Assembly: GCF_001953305.1 (NCBI RefSeq)
Contig: NZ_MTFE01000001.1
Span: 1 to 64,000 of the forward strand
Direction: 5' to 3'
Length of the DNA stretch: 64,000 nt
Source: Cnuella takakiae
Lineage (GTDB): Bacteria > Bacteroidota > Bacteroidia > Chitinophagales > Chitinophagaceae
Below the pieces are notes generated by a model. That model was not told the origin of the DNA and did not search any database. It was given only the letters and a program-made list of their open reading frames with translations. How positions within the stretch are numbered: position 1 is the first letter of the stretch; each line of letters begins with the position of its first letter. Positions 25,486-34,849 of this stretch are shown piece by piece. The position numbers and the translations under genes were made by a program.

Positions 25486-27483
25486 ATGGACATAAAACAT
25501 AACCCTGAAAACGATACACGGGTTGTTCAAATGAAACAACCCGTGCAGAAAAAAGCGGTCCATGATCACGACCACGATCATACGGGCGGTGACGACCATG
25601 ATCACGACCATGGCAGCGAAGCAACAGCGGAAAAATCCGGATGGATGGCGCATTGGGATTTGCTACTGGCACTGCTTATTCTAGCGGTGTTGCTTGTTTT
25701 GGAGTACGGTTTTAAAATAGAGCTGCCCAAAATTGCCGCATTGGTTATAAATGGTATCGCCTATCTGCTGGCAGGACGCAAGGTGCTTGACCTTGCTTTC
25801 CGCAAGGCAAAGCGAGGCGATTTCTTCAATGAATTTGTGCTCATGAGTGTGGCCACGCTTGGCGCCTTTGCTATTGGAGAGTACGAGGAAGGGGTCGCTG
25901 TTATGGTATTTTATTGCATTGGCGAATGGTTTCAAGATGCCGCGGTGCAAAGAGCCAAGTCAAGCATAAAAGCCTTGCTGGATATACGTCCGGATGAAGT
26001 AACCGTTGTCCGGAATGGGTCCACCCAAGTACTCAACCCGTCTTCAATCCAGTTAGGTGAGATCATACAAATTAAGCCGGGCGAAAAAGTAGCGCTGGAT
26101 GGCGAATTGATTTCTGAGAATGCGTCTTTTAATACCGCTGCCCTTACCGGAGAAAGCAAGCCAGATACAAAATATAAAGGGGAGGCTGTCCTGGCTGGTA
26201 TGATCAACCTGAACACCGTATCGGAAGTGAAGGTGAATGCGCTGTTCAAAGATAGCAAGCTAAGCCGCATATTGGAGATGGTGCAGGATGCGACCGCCCG
26301 CAAATCGCAAACGCAGTTATTCATATCCCGGTTTGCCAAAGTGTATACGCCTATCGTTTTCTTCTTGGCGTTAGCAGTTTGTTTGGTTCCCTATTTCTTT
26401 GTAGAAAACTATGATTTTTATACCTGGTTTTACCGGGCCTTAGTGTTCCTGGTGATCAGCTGCCCTTGCGCTCTGGTGGTTTCTATTCCACTCGGCTATT
26501 TTGGTGGCATCGGACTCGCATCACGCAACGGCATCTTATTCAAAGGAGGTAATTTCCTGGATGTGATGACCAAAGTGAATGCCGTAGTGATGGATAAAAC
26601 CGGCACCTTGACGAAAGGGGTCTTCAAAGTGCAGCAAATCGTTCCTGATGGAATCGATGCAAAGGAGTTGGTACGGCTTACAGCAGCCTTGGAACGCAAT
26701 TCTACTCACCCGGTAGGGAAAGCTATAGTGGAACATGCCGGTGACCATCCCACCAATGCAACGGATGTAGAAGAAATAGCCGGTCATGGATTGAAAGGCA
26801 GGATTGAAAGCAAAGAAGTGCTGGCAGGCAATTTAAAGCTGATGAAAAAGTTTTCCATCGCTTATCCCACTGAAATCGAAGAGGTGGTTGATACCATTGT
26901 TGTCGTAGCAGTTAATGGTAAATACGCAGGGTACATTACCATTGCCGATGAAATAAAAGAAGATGCTGTTTCTGCTGTTAAGGCCATGCATGATCTGAAT
27001 ATTAAGACCGTCATGCTGAGCGGCGATAAGCAAACCGTAGTAAATCAGGTGGCAAAACAAATAGGGATCGATGAAGCGTATGGCGATCTGTTACCTGAAG
27101 GAAAAGTAGAGAAGGTACAGAAATTAAAGAATGAAGGCAGGCGCATTGCTTTTGTCGGCGATGGCGTGAATGACGCCCCGGTAGTGGCCTTGGCAGATGC
27201 CGGTATCGCGATGGGCGGCTTGGGCAGCGATGCCACCATTGAAACAGCCGACGTAGTAATTCAAAACGACCAGCCTTCCAAGATCGTGTCAGCGATAAAA
27301 ATCGGCAAAGTTACCCGGAGTATTGTTTGGCAAAATATTACTATGGCAATGGTCGTGAAAGTGATCGTACTGATCTTGGGGGCTGGCGGCGTGGCGACGT
27401 TATGGGAAGCCGTTATTGCAGATGTTGGTGTGGCGTTGCTTGCCATACTGAATGCAGTACGCATACAAAAAATGAATGTATAG
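25486..27483 (+). CDS. heavy-metal translocating P1B-type ATPase
   Basis: A 665-residue ATP-driven metal exporter. In order: a cytosolic His/Asp-rich tail (HDHDHDH around residues 26-45) in place of a Cys-type HMA domain, membrane helices, the actuator motif TGES, the membrane metal-site C326-P-C, phosphorylation site D370 in DKTGTLT, nucleotide-binding HP (HPVGKA), and GDGVNDAP. The CPC motif plus His-rich tail fits Zn/Cd/Co/Pb export better than copper, but this is inference. It overlaps the next gene frame only slightly and follows the NicO-like gene closely. Confidence 0.95.
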   Translation: MDIKHNPENDTRVVQMKQPVQKKAVHDHDHDHTGGDDHDHDHGSEATAEKSGWMAHWDLLLALLILAVLLVLEYGFKIELPKIAALVINGIAYLLAGRKVLDLAFRKAKRGDFFNEFVLMSVATLGAFAIGEYEEGVAVMVFYCIGEWFQDAAVQRAKSSIKALLDIRPDEVTVVRNGSTQVLNPSSIQLGEIIQIKPGEKVALDGELISENASFNTAALTGESKPDTKYKGEAVLAGMINLNTVSEVKVNALFKDSKLSRILEMVQDATARKSQTQLFISRFAKVYTPIVFFLALAVCLVPYFFVENYDFYTWFYRALVFLVISCPCALVVSIPLGYFGGIGLASRNGILFKGGNFLDVMTKVNAVVMDKTGTLTKGVFKVQQIVPDGIDAKELVRLTAALERNSTHPVGKAIVEHAGDHPTNATDVEEIAGHGLKGRIESKEVLAGNLKLMKKFSIAYPTEIEEVVDTIVVVAVNGKYAGYITIADEIKEDAVSAVKAMHDLNIKTVMLSGDKQTVVNQVAKQIGIDEAYGDLLPEGKVEKVQKLKNEGRRIAFVGDGVNDAPVVALADAGIAMGGLGSDATIETADVVIQNDQPSKIVSAIKIGKVTRSIVWQNITMAMVVKVIVLILGAGGVATLWEAVIADVGVALLAILNAVRIQKMNV

Positions 27484-27508
27484 TTTCTGTTTTTCATCAT
27501 ATAAAGTC

Positions 27509-28138
27509 ATGGTGGCGTATTTTTTCAGGTGGGTGCTCGCAGTCATGGTTATATCATGTAACGGAACTTCCCACAAACCAATCCAGAATGATAAAATACC
27601 CTATGAAGACAAAACTGCCATTGTTACGGATAGCTTGCCGGCGGTAATGCAGCATATGATAGAGCGGAACGAGCGGAAGCCGTTATCCGGAGACAACGAC
27701 CGCGATTTTGCATTCATGATGATCGAACATCACGATGCAGTTATAGATATTGCAAAACTTCAAATAGAGAATGGGGACAACAAAAGGCTTAAAATATTTT
27801 CACGTAAAGTGATAGAAGACCAGGTAAGCGAAATAGAAAAGCTGACGCGATTCATAGAAAATGAACCTGCCAAAAGATCCTCGTCTGCAAAGGAATTTCA
27901 AAATGCCATCCGAGAAGCCGGAAATGTAGTGTTGCAGGATAAAATAGTGCAAGGCGCCAATGTAGATACGCTAGTTGCTCAATTCATGCTTCAACTAAAT
28001 GTTGAAGCAGAGCAGCTTGCTCATGCAGAGCTAAAATATGGATCGCACCAAACCCTTAAGATACTGGCAAGAAATATCATTGGCAGGCAGGCCGAAGGGA
28101 CGAGGTGGTTAAAAACATGGCTTATTAAAAATGAATAA
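27509..28138 (+). CDS. DUF305/DUF4142-like lipoprotein
   Basis: A 209-residue exported protein. Start at ATG 27509 gives a lipoprotein signal with lipobox-like VISCN. The body is helical with two related helix pairs: FMMIEHHDAVIDIAKLQIEN and LVAQFMLQLNVEAEQLAHAE, the pattern of DUF305/DUF4142 ferritin-like proteins that are linked to copper and other metal handling. It starts 26 bp after the ATPase stop. Exact role unknown. Confidence 0.7.
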   Translation: MVAYFFRWVLAVMVISCNGTSHKPIQNDKIPYEDKTAIVTDSLPAVMQHMIERNERKPLSGDNDRDFAFMMIEHHDAVIDIAKLQIENGDNKRLKIFSRKVIEDQVSEIEKLTRFIENEPAKRSSSAKEFQNAIREAGNVVLQDKIVQGANVDTLVAQFMLQLNVEAEQLAHAELKYGSHQTLKILARNIIGRQAEGTRWLKTWLIKNE

Positions 28139-28425
28139 GCAGTTATAGAAAGCAATCATTCTTTTACCAGCTATCGGAACAGCAAACAATAGCAGGACTT
28201 ATATTATATACCGTTATCATTCCATTCCTGTTCATAATAGCTGGTTGCCGTGTCACGAAACTTGCTAAGGAAAACAGTATAACCGATGGAACGTACAGGA
28301 TTAGATTATCTGATAATAAGATCAATAGGGTTATTGTAAAAATTTAACTGAAGTTATCATAATCCATAGATTGAAAAAACCGGTGAAGCCTATGGACATG
28401 AAACATCACAACAAGGAGTGTTGTT

Positions 28426-28593
28426 ATGTCCAACACACTTGCTGGAAAGAACTATTATCTCCGCGAACGATGTTTTGAGATTGCTTTTGTTACCCTTGCA
28501 GCAAAATGCCGGTTCAGTATAAGTGATTTCCTCTATGAAGCAAACAGGAATGCGCAAGTAATCAATTTTTATGCGTTGAGATCATTTTTTTAA
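28426..28593 (+). CDS. 55-residue hypothetical protein
   Basis: ATG 28426 is preceded at the right distance by AAGGAG (28413-28418), the best ribosome site in this gap. The product (MSNTLAGKNYYLRERCFEIA...) has no feature I recognise. An overlapping short frame starting at 28393 encodes a Cys/His-rich peptide (KHHNKECCYVQHTCWK) and is an alternative. Stop lies 15 bp before the CDF gene. Confidence 0.35.
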   Translation: MSNTLAGKNYYLRERCFEIAFVTLAAKCRFSISDFLYEANRNAQVINFYALRSFF

Positions 28594-28607
28594 AAGTGTA
28601 ATTAACT

Positions 28608-29495
28608 ATGTCCGGAAATAATGCATCAGCAGGGTATCAGAATAAGAAACAATTAAGAACTGTTTTATTGTTGACCGGCTCGTACCTCGTTGCCGAAGTT
28701 ATCGGTGGCATTGTAACCGGCAGCCTGGCCTTATTGGCCGATGCGGCGCACATGCTTACTGATGTAGGCGGGCTGGCGCTGGCGCTTTTTGCCATCAACA
28801 TGACGCAACGGGCCGCTTCGGCTACACGCACTTATGGGTATTACCGGGCAGAGATCCTGGCAGCACTTACCAATGCTGTTGTTTTGATCGGCATCTCTCT
28901 TTATATTTTATATGAGGCTTACGGGCGATTCAAGAATCCGCCCGAGGTATCGAGCACGACTATGCTCATTGTGGCATCGATCGGGCTTGGTATAAACATC
29001 ATCGGCATGCTCATTTTAAAAAAAGGCTCACAGGAAAGCCTGAACATGAAAGGGGCGTACTTTGAAGTGCTGTCCGATATGCTCACGTCCATAGGTGTCA
29101 TTATTGCCGCTGTTATTATGCTAACCACCGGCTGGTATTATGCCGATCCCATAATTTCAGCTGGTATTGGTCTTTTTATTTTACCGCGCACCTGGGTTTT
29201 ACTGAAAGACGCGGTGGGCGTGCTGCTGGAAGGAACGCCTGCTGATGTAAATGTAGAAGAAATTCGAAAAGCGATGCTGGCCGTTGCCGGCGTGAAAGCC
29301 GTGCACGACTTGCATGTATGGGCGCTCACTTCCGGTTACAATGCACTCAGTGCGCATGTAGTGATAGAGGCCGGATTGCCTTATAATGATCTGCTGGCGC
29401 TAATCAACAATGCCGCAACCGCCAACTTTAAAATAAACCATACCACCATTCAACTGGAAACGGAAAAGTACAGTGAGAACGAAACACACTTGTAA
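28608..29495 (+). CDS. czcD: cation diffusion facilitator family exporter
   Basis: A 295-residue CDF protein: six membrane helices, the HxxxD metal site in helix II (LLADAAHMLTDVGGLAL) and a second one in helix V (LSDMLTSIGV), then a cytosolic domain with VKAVHDLHVWALTSG and a closing HTTIQLE strand. CDF proteins of the CzcD type exchange Zn/Cd/Co for protons across the inner membrane. It complements the P-type ATPase and the RND pump in the island. It begins 15 bp after the small gene. Confidence 0.93.
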   Translation: MSGNNASAGYQNKKQLRTVLLLTGSYLVAEVIGGIVTGSLALLADAAHMLTDVGGLALALFAINMTQRAASATRTYGYYRAEILAALTNAVVLIGISLYILYEAYGRFKNPPEVSSTTMLIVASIGLGINIIGMLILKKGSQESLNMKGAYFEVLSDMLTSIGVIIAAVIMLTTGWYYADPIISAGIGLFILPRTWVLLKDAVGVLLEGTPADVNVEEIRKAMLAVAGVKAVHDLHVWALTSGYNALSAHVVIEAGLPYNDLLALINNAATANFKINHTTIQLETEKYSENETHL

Positions 29496-29611
29496 GGTGC
29501 CGCAAACAATTTTTTCATTTGCTTATGGTGGGGCAATTTATATGAACCTAGAATGTAAAGGAAGCCGTGGGCAATTAAACGCATCTGGTTATAAAATCTT
29601 ATACAACGACT

Positions 29612-30337
29612 ATGAGGTTTCAAAATAAGGTATGTATTGTAACGGGCGGCGCCTCCGGTATCGGCAAAGCCATTTGCCAGCAAATGGCTGCCGAAGGGGG
29701 CAAAGTAGTGATTATAGATATTTCGGACAGCGGCCAGCAAGCTGCTAATGAAATTGACCCAACGGGTAACGAAGCCCTTTTTATCAAAACCGATATTTCC
29801 ATTTATCAACAGGTAGAAGATGCCGTGAAAAAAACAGTGGACAAGTGGGGCAGGGTGGATGTGCTGGTAAACAATGCTGCTATCATGACCTTTAAGCCCA
29901 TTCTTGAATTGTCGGAAGGCGAGTGGGACAAAGTGATGGCAGTGAATATGAAATCGGTTTTCATGTTTTGCAAATTATGCCTGCCCTACATGAACGGCGC
30001 TGCCATCGTTAATATCAGTTCCGTACACTACCACGAAACCACCGCTAACGTCATTCCGTATGCTTCCAGCAAAGGCGCCATGGAAGCATTTACCCGCGGC
30101 ATGAGTATTGAATACAGCAGCGATAAAGTGCGCATCAACTGTGTGGCGCCGGGTGCGGTAGATACGCCCATGCTTTGGAGTAATCCTAACGTGGCCAGCG
30201 GCGTGGAAAAAATAACTGGAAAGATTGGCAAGCCGGAAGATATTGCGGCGGCTGTTTGTTTTATAGCATCAGCCGAAGCAACTTATATCAACGGCGCATC
30301 CCTGCACGTGGACGGCGGGCGGCTGAATATTTTATAG
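29612..30337 (+). CDS. SDR family oxidoreductase
   Basis: A 241-residue classical short-chain dehydrogenase/reductase: NAD(P)-binding TGGASGIGKA near residue 12, NNAA near 88, catalytic Ser in NISSVHYH and Y-x-x-x-K as YASSKGA, C-terminal INGASLHVDGG. An acidic residue after strand two (VVIIDISD) suggests NAD preference. Substrate unknown. It precedes a GH1-like gene by 85 bp on the same strand, and the pair does not fit the metal theme, so it may be separate cargo, perhaps for sugar oxidation. Confidence 0.9.
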   Translation: MRFQNKVCIVTGGASGIGKAICQQMAAEGGKVVIIDISDSGQQAANEIDPTGNEALFIKTDISIYQQVEDAVKKTVDKWGRVDVLVNNAAIMTFKPILELSEGEWDKVMAVNMKSVFMFCKLCLPYMNGAAIVNISSVHYHETTANVIPYASSKGAMEAFTRGMSIEYSSDKVRINCVAPGAVDTPMLWSNPNVASGVEKITGKIGKPEDIAAAVCFIASAEATYINGASLHVDGGRLNIL

Positions 30338-30421
30338 CTGCATGGGCTTTTGAAAAGCTGTGCGTTAATGAAAATGTTACAAAAAGCCCTTGAAAAATTT
30401 TATCAGTAATAAAAGGTGAGA

Positions 30422-31624
30422 ATGGAAAATAAGTTCATGTTTGCCACCGGTATTGAAAACAGCTATCCTACCATTCAACTGCCGGACGGTACCACAAAGC
30501 GGGTAGACGAAATGGAAAAAACCGGGCATTACCAGCGCTGGAAAGAAGACTTTAACCTGGTAAAGGAAATGGGAATTGAATTTCTGCGTTACGGCCCGCC
30601 TTATTACAACGTGCACACCGGACCCGGCCGGTACGACTGGAGCTTTACGGATGAAACCTTTAAATATCTTCAGGAACTGAACATCACGCCCATCGTTGAT
30701 CTCTGCCATTTCGGAGTGCCGGATTGGGTCGGCAATTTCCAGAATGAAGAATGGCCGGTACACTTTGCGCAATATGCAAAAGACTTTGCCAAGCGGTTTC
30801 CTTATTTGCAGTTTTACACGCCGGTGAACGAGATTTTTATTGCCGCGACGTTTTCGGCGCAATACGGCTGGTGGAACGAATGCCTCGCCAGCGACAAGGC
30901 TTTTGTAACCGCTCTGAAGAACATCTGTAAAGCGAATATACTGGCCATGAATGCAATACTGGAAGTGCAGCCTCAGGCAACATTTATACAAAGCGAATCA
31001 TCGGAATATTTTCACGCCGCTGAACCGCACTGCCTGCCCAGAGCGCAATTTTTAAACGAAAAACGATTTCTTTCCCTTGATTTGACGTACGGCTACCCGG
31101 TAAGCGTGATTATGTATGAATACCTGATGGAGAACGGCATGACGAAGGAAGAATACCAATGGTTTCGCCAGCAGGACATAACCGCAAAGTGCATTATGGG
31201 CAACGATTATTACTGGACCAATGAGCACATGGTACACGACGATGGCACCACTTCGGCCGCAGGTGAAATATTTGGTTATTATGTCATCTCCCGCCAGTAC
31301 TTCAGCCGCTACCGGATACCTATGATGCACACGGAAACAAATATGAAAGAACCGGATGCGGTAAACTGGCTGAAAAAAGAATGGGCAAATGCTTACCGGC
31401 TGAAGCAGGACGGCGTGCCGATGGTTGGCTTTACCTGGTACAGCCTGATTGACCAGGTCGATTGGGATACCGCTTTGCGGGAAGACAATGGCAGGATTAA
31501 CCCACTCGGGCTGTATGATATGGATCGCAAGATACGGCCAGTGGGAACGGAATATAAAAAACTGATCTCCTTATGGAATAGTCTGCTTGCAAAAGAAAGC
31601 TACGGCGTTCATATGAACTATTAA
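30422..31624 (+). CDS. glycoside hydrolase family 1-like protein
   Basis: A 400-residue TIM-barrel protein resembling GH1 beta-glycosidases: MGIEFLRYGPPYYNVH early, the acid/base Glu in FYTPVNEIF, and the nucleophile Glu in MMHTETN, followed by GFTWYSLIDQVDW. Both catalytic Glu are present, but the flanks differ from the textbook TFNEP and TENG, and it is shorter than usual GH1 (about 450), so the substrate may be unusual. No signal peptide. ATG 30422 has an AAAAGG ribosome site; a GTG lies two codons upstream. Confidence 0.8.
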   Translation: MENKFMFATGIENSYPTIQLPDGTTKRVDEMEKTGHYQRWKEDFNLVKEMGIEFLRYGPPYYNVHTGPGRYDWSFTDETFKYLQELNITPIVDLCHFGVPDWVGNFQNEEWPVHFAQYAKDFAKRFPYLQFYTPVNEIFIAATFSAQYGWWNECLASDKAFVTALKNICKANILAMNAILEVQPQATFIQSESSEYFHAAEPHCLPRAQFLNEKRFLSLDLTYGYPVSVIMYEYLMENGMTKEEYQWFRQQDITAKCIMGNDYYWTNEHMVHDDGTTSAAGEIFGYYVISRQYFSRYRIPMMHTETNMKEPDAVNWLKKEWANAYRLKQDGVPMVGFTWYSLIDQVDWDTALREDNGRINPLGLYDMDRKIRPVGTEYKKLISLWNSLLAKESYGVHMNY

Positions 31625-31747
31625 CCAAAAGAGGCTAAACTAATTATGTTTCTGACCGGCAGCCCCCTTATGCAAATGGATATATAAATACAGACATGGG
31701 ATGTTGAAAAAGTTTTGAAATTCGTAGAAGATGTATAAAAATAAAAG

Positions 31748-32467
31748 ATGGTCTTAAAAATACTGCTGTTCTCACTGCTGCCCGCTATTGTTTTAATCAG
31801 TACTGGAATGATTGCCGCCTACAAATCGCCAAGCGAAAATCTTCGGGGTGCTATTCTTCATTTTGCTGCAGGCGTGGTGTTTTCCATCGTCGCAGTGGAG
31901 CTGCTGCCCGGCATTATAGAAAAGCATTTGCCGCTGGAAGTATTGCTTGGTTTTGGATCGGGTATCGGGCTCATGTTCCTGATCGAAAAGCTGACCAAGC
32001 AAAACCTGTCTGTTAAAGGCACGTTAGAAGGCGAAGCTGCAAGAGGTTTCCTGATCACCATGGGTGTTGATATTGTCATTGACGGATTGTTGTTGGGCAT
32101 TGGCTTTGCAGCCGGCGAAGAACAGGGCATTTTACTGGCGGTAGCACTTACGATTGAAATAATGGCCTTAGCATTGGCGCTGGCGGCACAACTAACTGCG
32201 GATGGCTACACAAAGCAGCGGATAACAAAATTGCTGTTGCTGTTCGGCGGGCTTTTTTTGGTAGTGGCCATTGCCGGAGCCACTTTGTTCGGTAATCTGT
32301 CTGATGAACTGCTTGAGACCTTACTGTCTTTCGGTCTGGCGGCACTGCTGTATCTTGTCACTGAGGAGTTGCTGGTGGAAGCCCACGAACTAAAAGAGAA
32401 ATCCTATATGACCCTTAGCTTTTTTGTGGGCTTTATCCTGTTTGTTATTATAGGGATGTATGTATAA
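31748..32467 (+). CDS. ZIP family metal transporter
   Basis: A 239-residue protein with about eight membrane helices. The ZIP core is seen as HFAAGVVFSIVAVELLPGI and MGVDIVIDGLLLGIGFAAG, where His/Asp/Glu replace the classic HxxxE metal ligands. ZIP proteins move Zn or other divalent ions into the cytosol, though bacterial members are also placed with efflux systems. It follows the GH1-like gene by 123 bp. Confidence 0.8.
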   Translation: MVLKILLFSLLPAIVLISTGMIAAYKSPSENLRGAILHFAAGVVFSIVAVELLPGIIEKHLPLEVLLGFGSGIGLMFLIEKLTKQNLSVKGTLEGEAARGFLITMGVDIVIDGLLLGIGFAAGEEQGILLAVALTIEIMALALALAAQLTADGYTKQRITKLLLLFGGLFLVVAIAGATLFGNLSDELLETLLSFGLAALLYLVTEELLVEAHELKEKSYMTLSFFVGFILFVIIGMYV

Positions 32468-32694
32468 GGATTTGGAAAATTTTATACATGCAAAAGCAGG
32501 TGATTTATTTTTAACGTCATAAGACAGCAAAGCATAAGCAGATGCAATCCAGGAAATGTATGCCCGCACCGGACTTGTAACTTTGGTTGGCTTGCCCCTT
32601 GACTTAAAGAACCCTATTCAAGACCACTTCTTTATTTGATGATAGCATTTAGCAGTAGGTTTAATTTATTGCGATTTAAAAATTAAGGTTCCCG

Positions 32695-33384
32695 TTACCT
32701 GTTTATACCTGCAATAATATTTATAAAAAGGGCTATGATGCTTGTGTTGTATATAAAAGATAGAATGCCATGCAGCAGGACCAGTCTTCTTATAGTGCGC
32801 GACACCACTCGTATGTCAGATACCTGGAACGTCATCCCGATTACAAAGGAAAAATAGGCAAAATCCAGGTAGTCCGGCTCCCTCATTTCCCCAAAGTCCA
32901 GCCCACCGGCATCAACGACGGGCTTGCTTTTATTTTCACTATAAAACATATGGGCATACCGAAGCGTGAATATGGTATGCAACAGGAACCAGGATAAAAC
33001 GACACCAACGATGGAAACAGGCACGTGCATGTCTTTTTGTATCATTGCTTCATTTTGTTGATTGATTAAAATGAAAACACTAAGCAAACTGAGAAGAACG
33101 GAGGCTAGTACGATAATAAAGATGGTTACCTTGCTTTCGTCTTGTTGCTTAGCCTCCTTGCGAATGTTTATGCATTCGGTGTGAAAAAAGGTTAACCAGC
33201 TTACTGCCAGCATGCTCAGACTAAAAACATCCCAGGTAAACATGATACGGGTTAAAATTTCAATACCCCAAAGCGATACAAGCACATAACAAAGGGCTGC
33301 CAGCCCGAGGCATATAAATAAGCTTGTTACAGCCCTTAGCTTGCTGACAAAATGCACAAGAGAATTATGCCGGTTTTTTGACAC
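32695..33384 (-). CDS. DUF1345 membrane protein
   Basis: A 229-residue protein with five or six membrane helices and the DUF1345 signature near the C-terminus: DYLDFAYFSFVIGMTFQVSD, then RRLVLLHGILSFIYNT. Function of the family is unknown. It is read against the preceding metal island, on the minus strand, together with the His-rich gene at 33499. Confidence 0.85.
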   Translation of the reverse strand: MSKNRHNSLVHFVSKLRAVTSLFICLGLAALCYVLVSLWGIEILTRIMFTWDVFSLSMLAVSWLTFFHTECINIRKEAKQQDESKVTIFIIVLASVLLSLLSVFILINQQNEAMIQKDMHVPVSIVGVVLSWFLLHTIFTLRYAHMFYSENKSKPVVDAGGLDFGEMREPDYLDFAYFSFVIGMTFQVSDIRVVSRTIRRLVLLHGILSFIYNTSIIALFINIIAGINR

Positions 33385-33454
33385 GATAATTTAATTGCGG
33401 GTTTAAGGCAGCTCCGCCAGGCGGCAAATGGAATGCTACTTTGGCTTAGTTTAT

Positions 33455-33482
33455 AAAAAAGCCCTGTCTTACGCAGGCAGGG
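33455..33482 (-). terminator. terminator after the His-rich gene
   Basis: Read on the minus strand, CCCTG and CAGGG (33478-33482 with 33462-33466) close a hairpin with a 11-nt loop, followed by CTTTTTT. It lies just past the stop of the gene at 33499. Confidence 0.55.
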
Positions 33483-33498
33483 TTTTGGTAGGTAAATT

Positions 33499-33777
33499 TT
33501 AAAGCGATTGCGATTGGCTTCCCGAGTGATGCTCTTTTTCCTGGTGATGCTCGGGGTGGTCGTGGTGTTCTTGCTCTTTGTGCTGCTCCGGCTGGTTGGG
33601 GTCAAATCCTGCGTGATGCTCTTTATGTGGGTGGTGTTCCTCTTCTTGGTGATGCTCGGCATGCTGATGCTGTTCGGTGCCGCTGGTGCCACCTTGTGTG
33701 CCGCCCATGCCCTGATTGCCTGTACGCTGGTTCTGGTCTGATGAAGAACTGCCCTGGTTTTGATTGTTTGTTTCCAT
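33499..33777 (-). CDS. small hydrophilic His/Glu/Gln-rich protein
   Basis: A 92-residue low-complexity protein. The first third is Gly/Gln/Ser-rich (GTQGGTSGTEQ), the rest is a run of HxxEHHxEKEHH-type segments with about 20 His. No signal peptide or helix is seen. It could chelate metal in the cytosol, or be a desiccation/stress-type disordered protein. Its place beside the metal island favours the first. A terminator follows at 33455-33482. Confidence 0.6.
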   Translation of the reverse strand: METNNQNQGSSSSDQNQRTGNQGMGGTQGGTSGTEQHQHAEHHQEEEHHPHKEHHAGFDPNQPEQHKEQEHHDHPEHHQEKEHHSGSQSQSL

Positions 33778-34068
33778 AAAAATTAATTTAAGGATAAATC
33801 TGAAAAAATTATGCCATGCGAACCTGTTTTAAAAACACCATGATAGATGTCCTGCAAACAGGGTTGCACTTATTGGTGTTGCCGTTGTGTCAGCACCTGT
33901 TTAGATATAACAGACAGCGATAATAAAAACTGCCAAAAAACCAGTCAAATGCTTTAATGGTAAGGATTTTCGGCTTTTATTGTTATAGTACCGCTATAAA
34001 GAAAATGTTTAAAATAACTGTATGTTTTTTGTAGTTATAGGAAGCATAAAACAATTAAATCAAGATAT

Positions 34069-34474
34069 ATGAAACTGCTATTGGTTCTTTTGCTACTGGT
34101 TGGTGTTGCAACGGGCATCTGCCCAGCATCACGGCGCTGTCCGCAGTCACGTTCCGGTGCGTTCACATGTAGGCGTTGGCTTGGGCATTGGCAGCTATGC
34201 GCCGTTCGGATACTATAACCGTGGTTTTGGATACAATTCTTATTTCGGGAATCCGTATGGTTCATATAACAGGTACCGGCCGTCCAAGTTAGATCTTCAG
34301 GTTCAAGACCTACCTAACGAATACAAAGACCGCCGGTGGTCGGTGCGGCAGGATAGAAGCTTAAGCCGCCAGCAACGGAAAGGATGGGTACGTAACCTGA
34401 AGTATGAAGAAGAAAAAGCGATACAGGAGGCAAGAAGCTCGTACTATAAAAACAGCGAACAAAGCCGCTACTAA
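34069..34474 (+). pseudogene. exported hypothetical protein gene with a frameshift in the signal peptide
   Basis: ATG 34069 starts a good signal peptide (MKLLLVLLLLVG) but its frame soon leaves the body. The body continues in another frame as LQRASAQHHGAVRSHVPVR and runs to 34474, with a signal cleavage site ASAQ right at the switch. The mature part has a Gly/Tyr-rich stretch (SYAPFGYYNRGFGY) and a basic C-terminal helix (DRSLSRQQRKGWVRNLKYEE). A one-base indel near 34100 explains it; a base-call error is possible. Family not recognised. Confidence 0.55.
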
Positions 34475-34505
34475 CCCTCTTAATGATATTGATTTGGTTG
34501 AAAAC

Positions 34506-34529
34506 CCTGCCTGGCGGCAGGTTTTTTTT
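34506..34529 (+). terminator. strong rho-independent terminator
   Basis: CCTGCC-TGGC-GGCAGG gives a perfect 6-bp GC-rich stem followed by eight T. It closes the gene ending at 34474. Confidence 0.85.
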
Positions 34530-34849
34530 ACAGGCTTTTAAAAAAATTGTTGGAACCTTCTCGATGCTGTTAAAAATTTTTTGAATTTTTTTTCGTTTTA
34601 TCTGAATTCAATACAAGGATGTTCGCCAGATGTAACGCTTATTATAACTATTACAGGACACCTGTTGTCTGGTATAAAAAAATCAAGGCATAGAGATTTG
34701 AAAAAGTTTGTGTCCACACGTTTTTTAATAAGCATAGCGATCAAAACAACAGACTTCCGGAAAGCTCCGTGAATCATGCCAAAGCCTGAACTACCTAAAT
34801 CATCAATGTTCACTTCTTGTAAGCTCATCTAATTTTAGGTCCACGAGGG
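34530..34849. other. AT-rich intergenic stretch before the IS3 remnant
   Basis: About 320 bp; no gene, repeat or hairpin that I can support. Confidence 0.4.

Noticed and set aside
28187-28348. Open frame with a lipoprotein-like segment (FIIAGCRVTK)
   Set aside because: No start codon or ribosome site in frame; could be a remnant but is too weak to list as a gene.
34581-34772. Open frame of 63 codons on the plus strand before the IS3 remnant
   Set aside because: AT-rich DNA with no ribosome site or recognisable feature.
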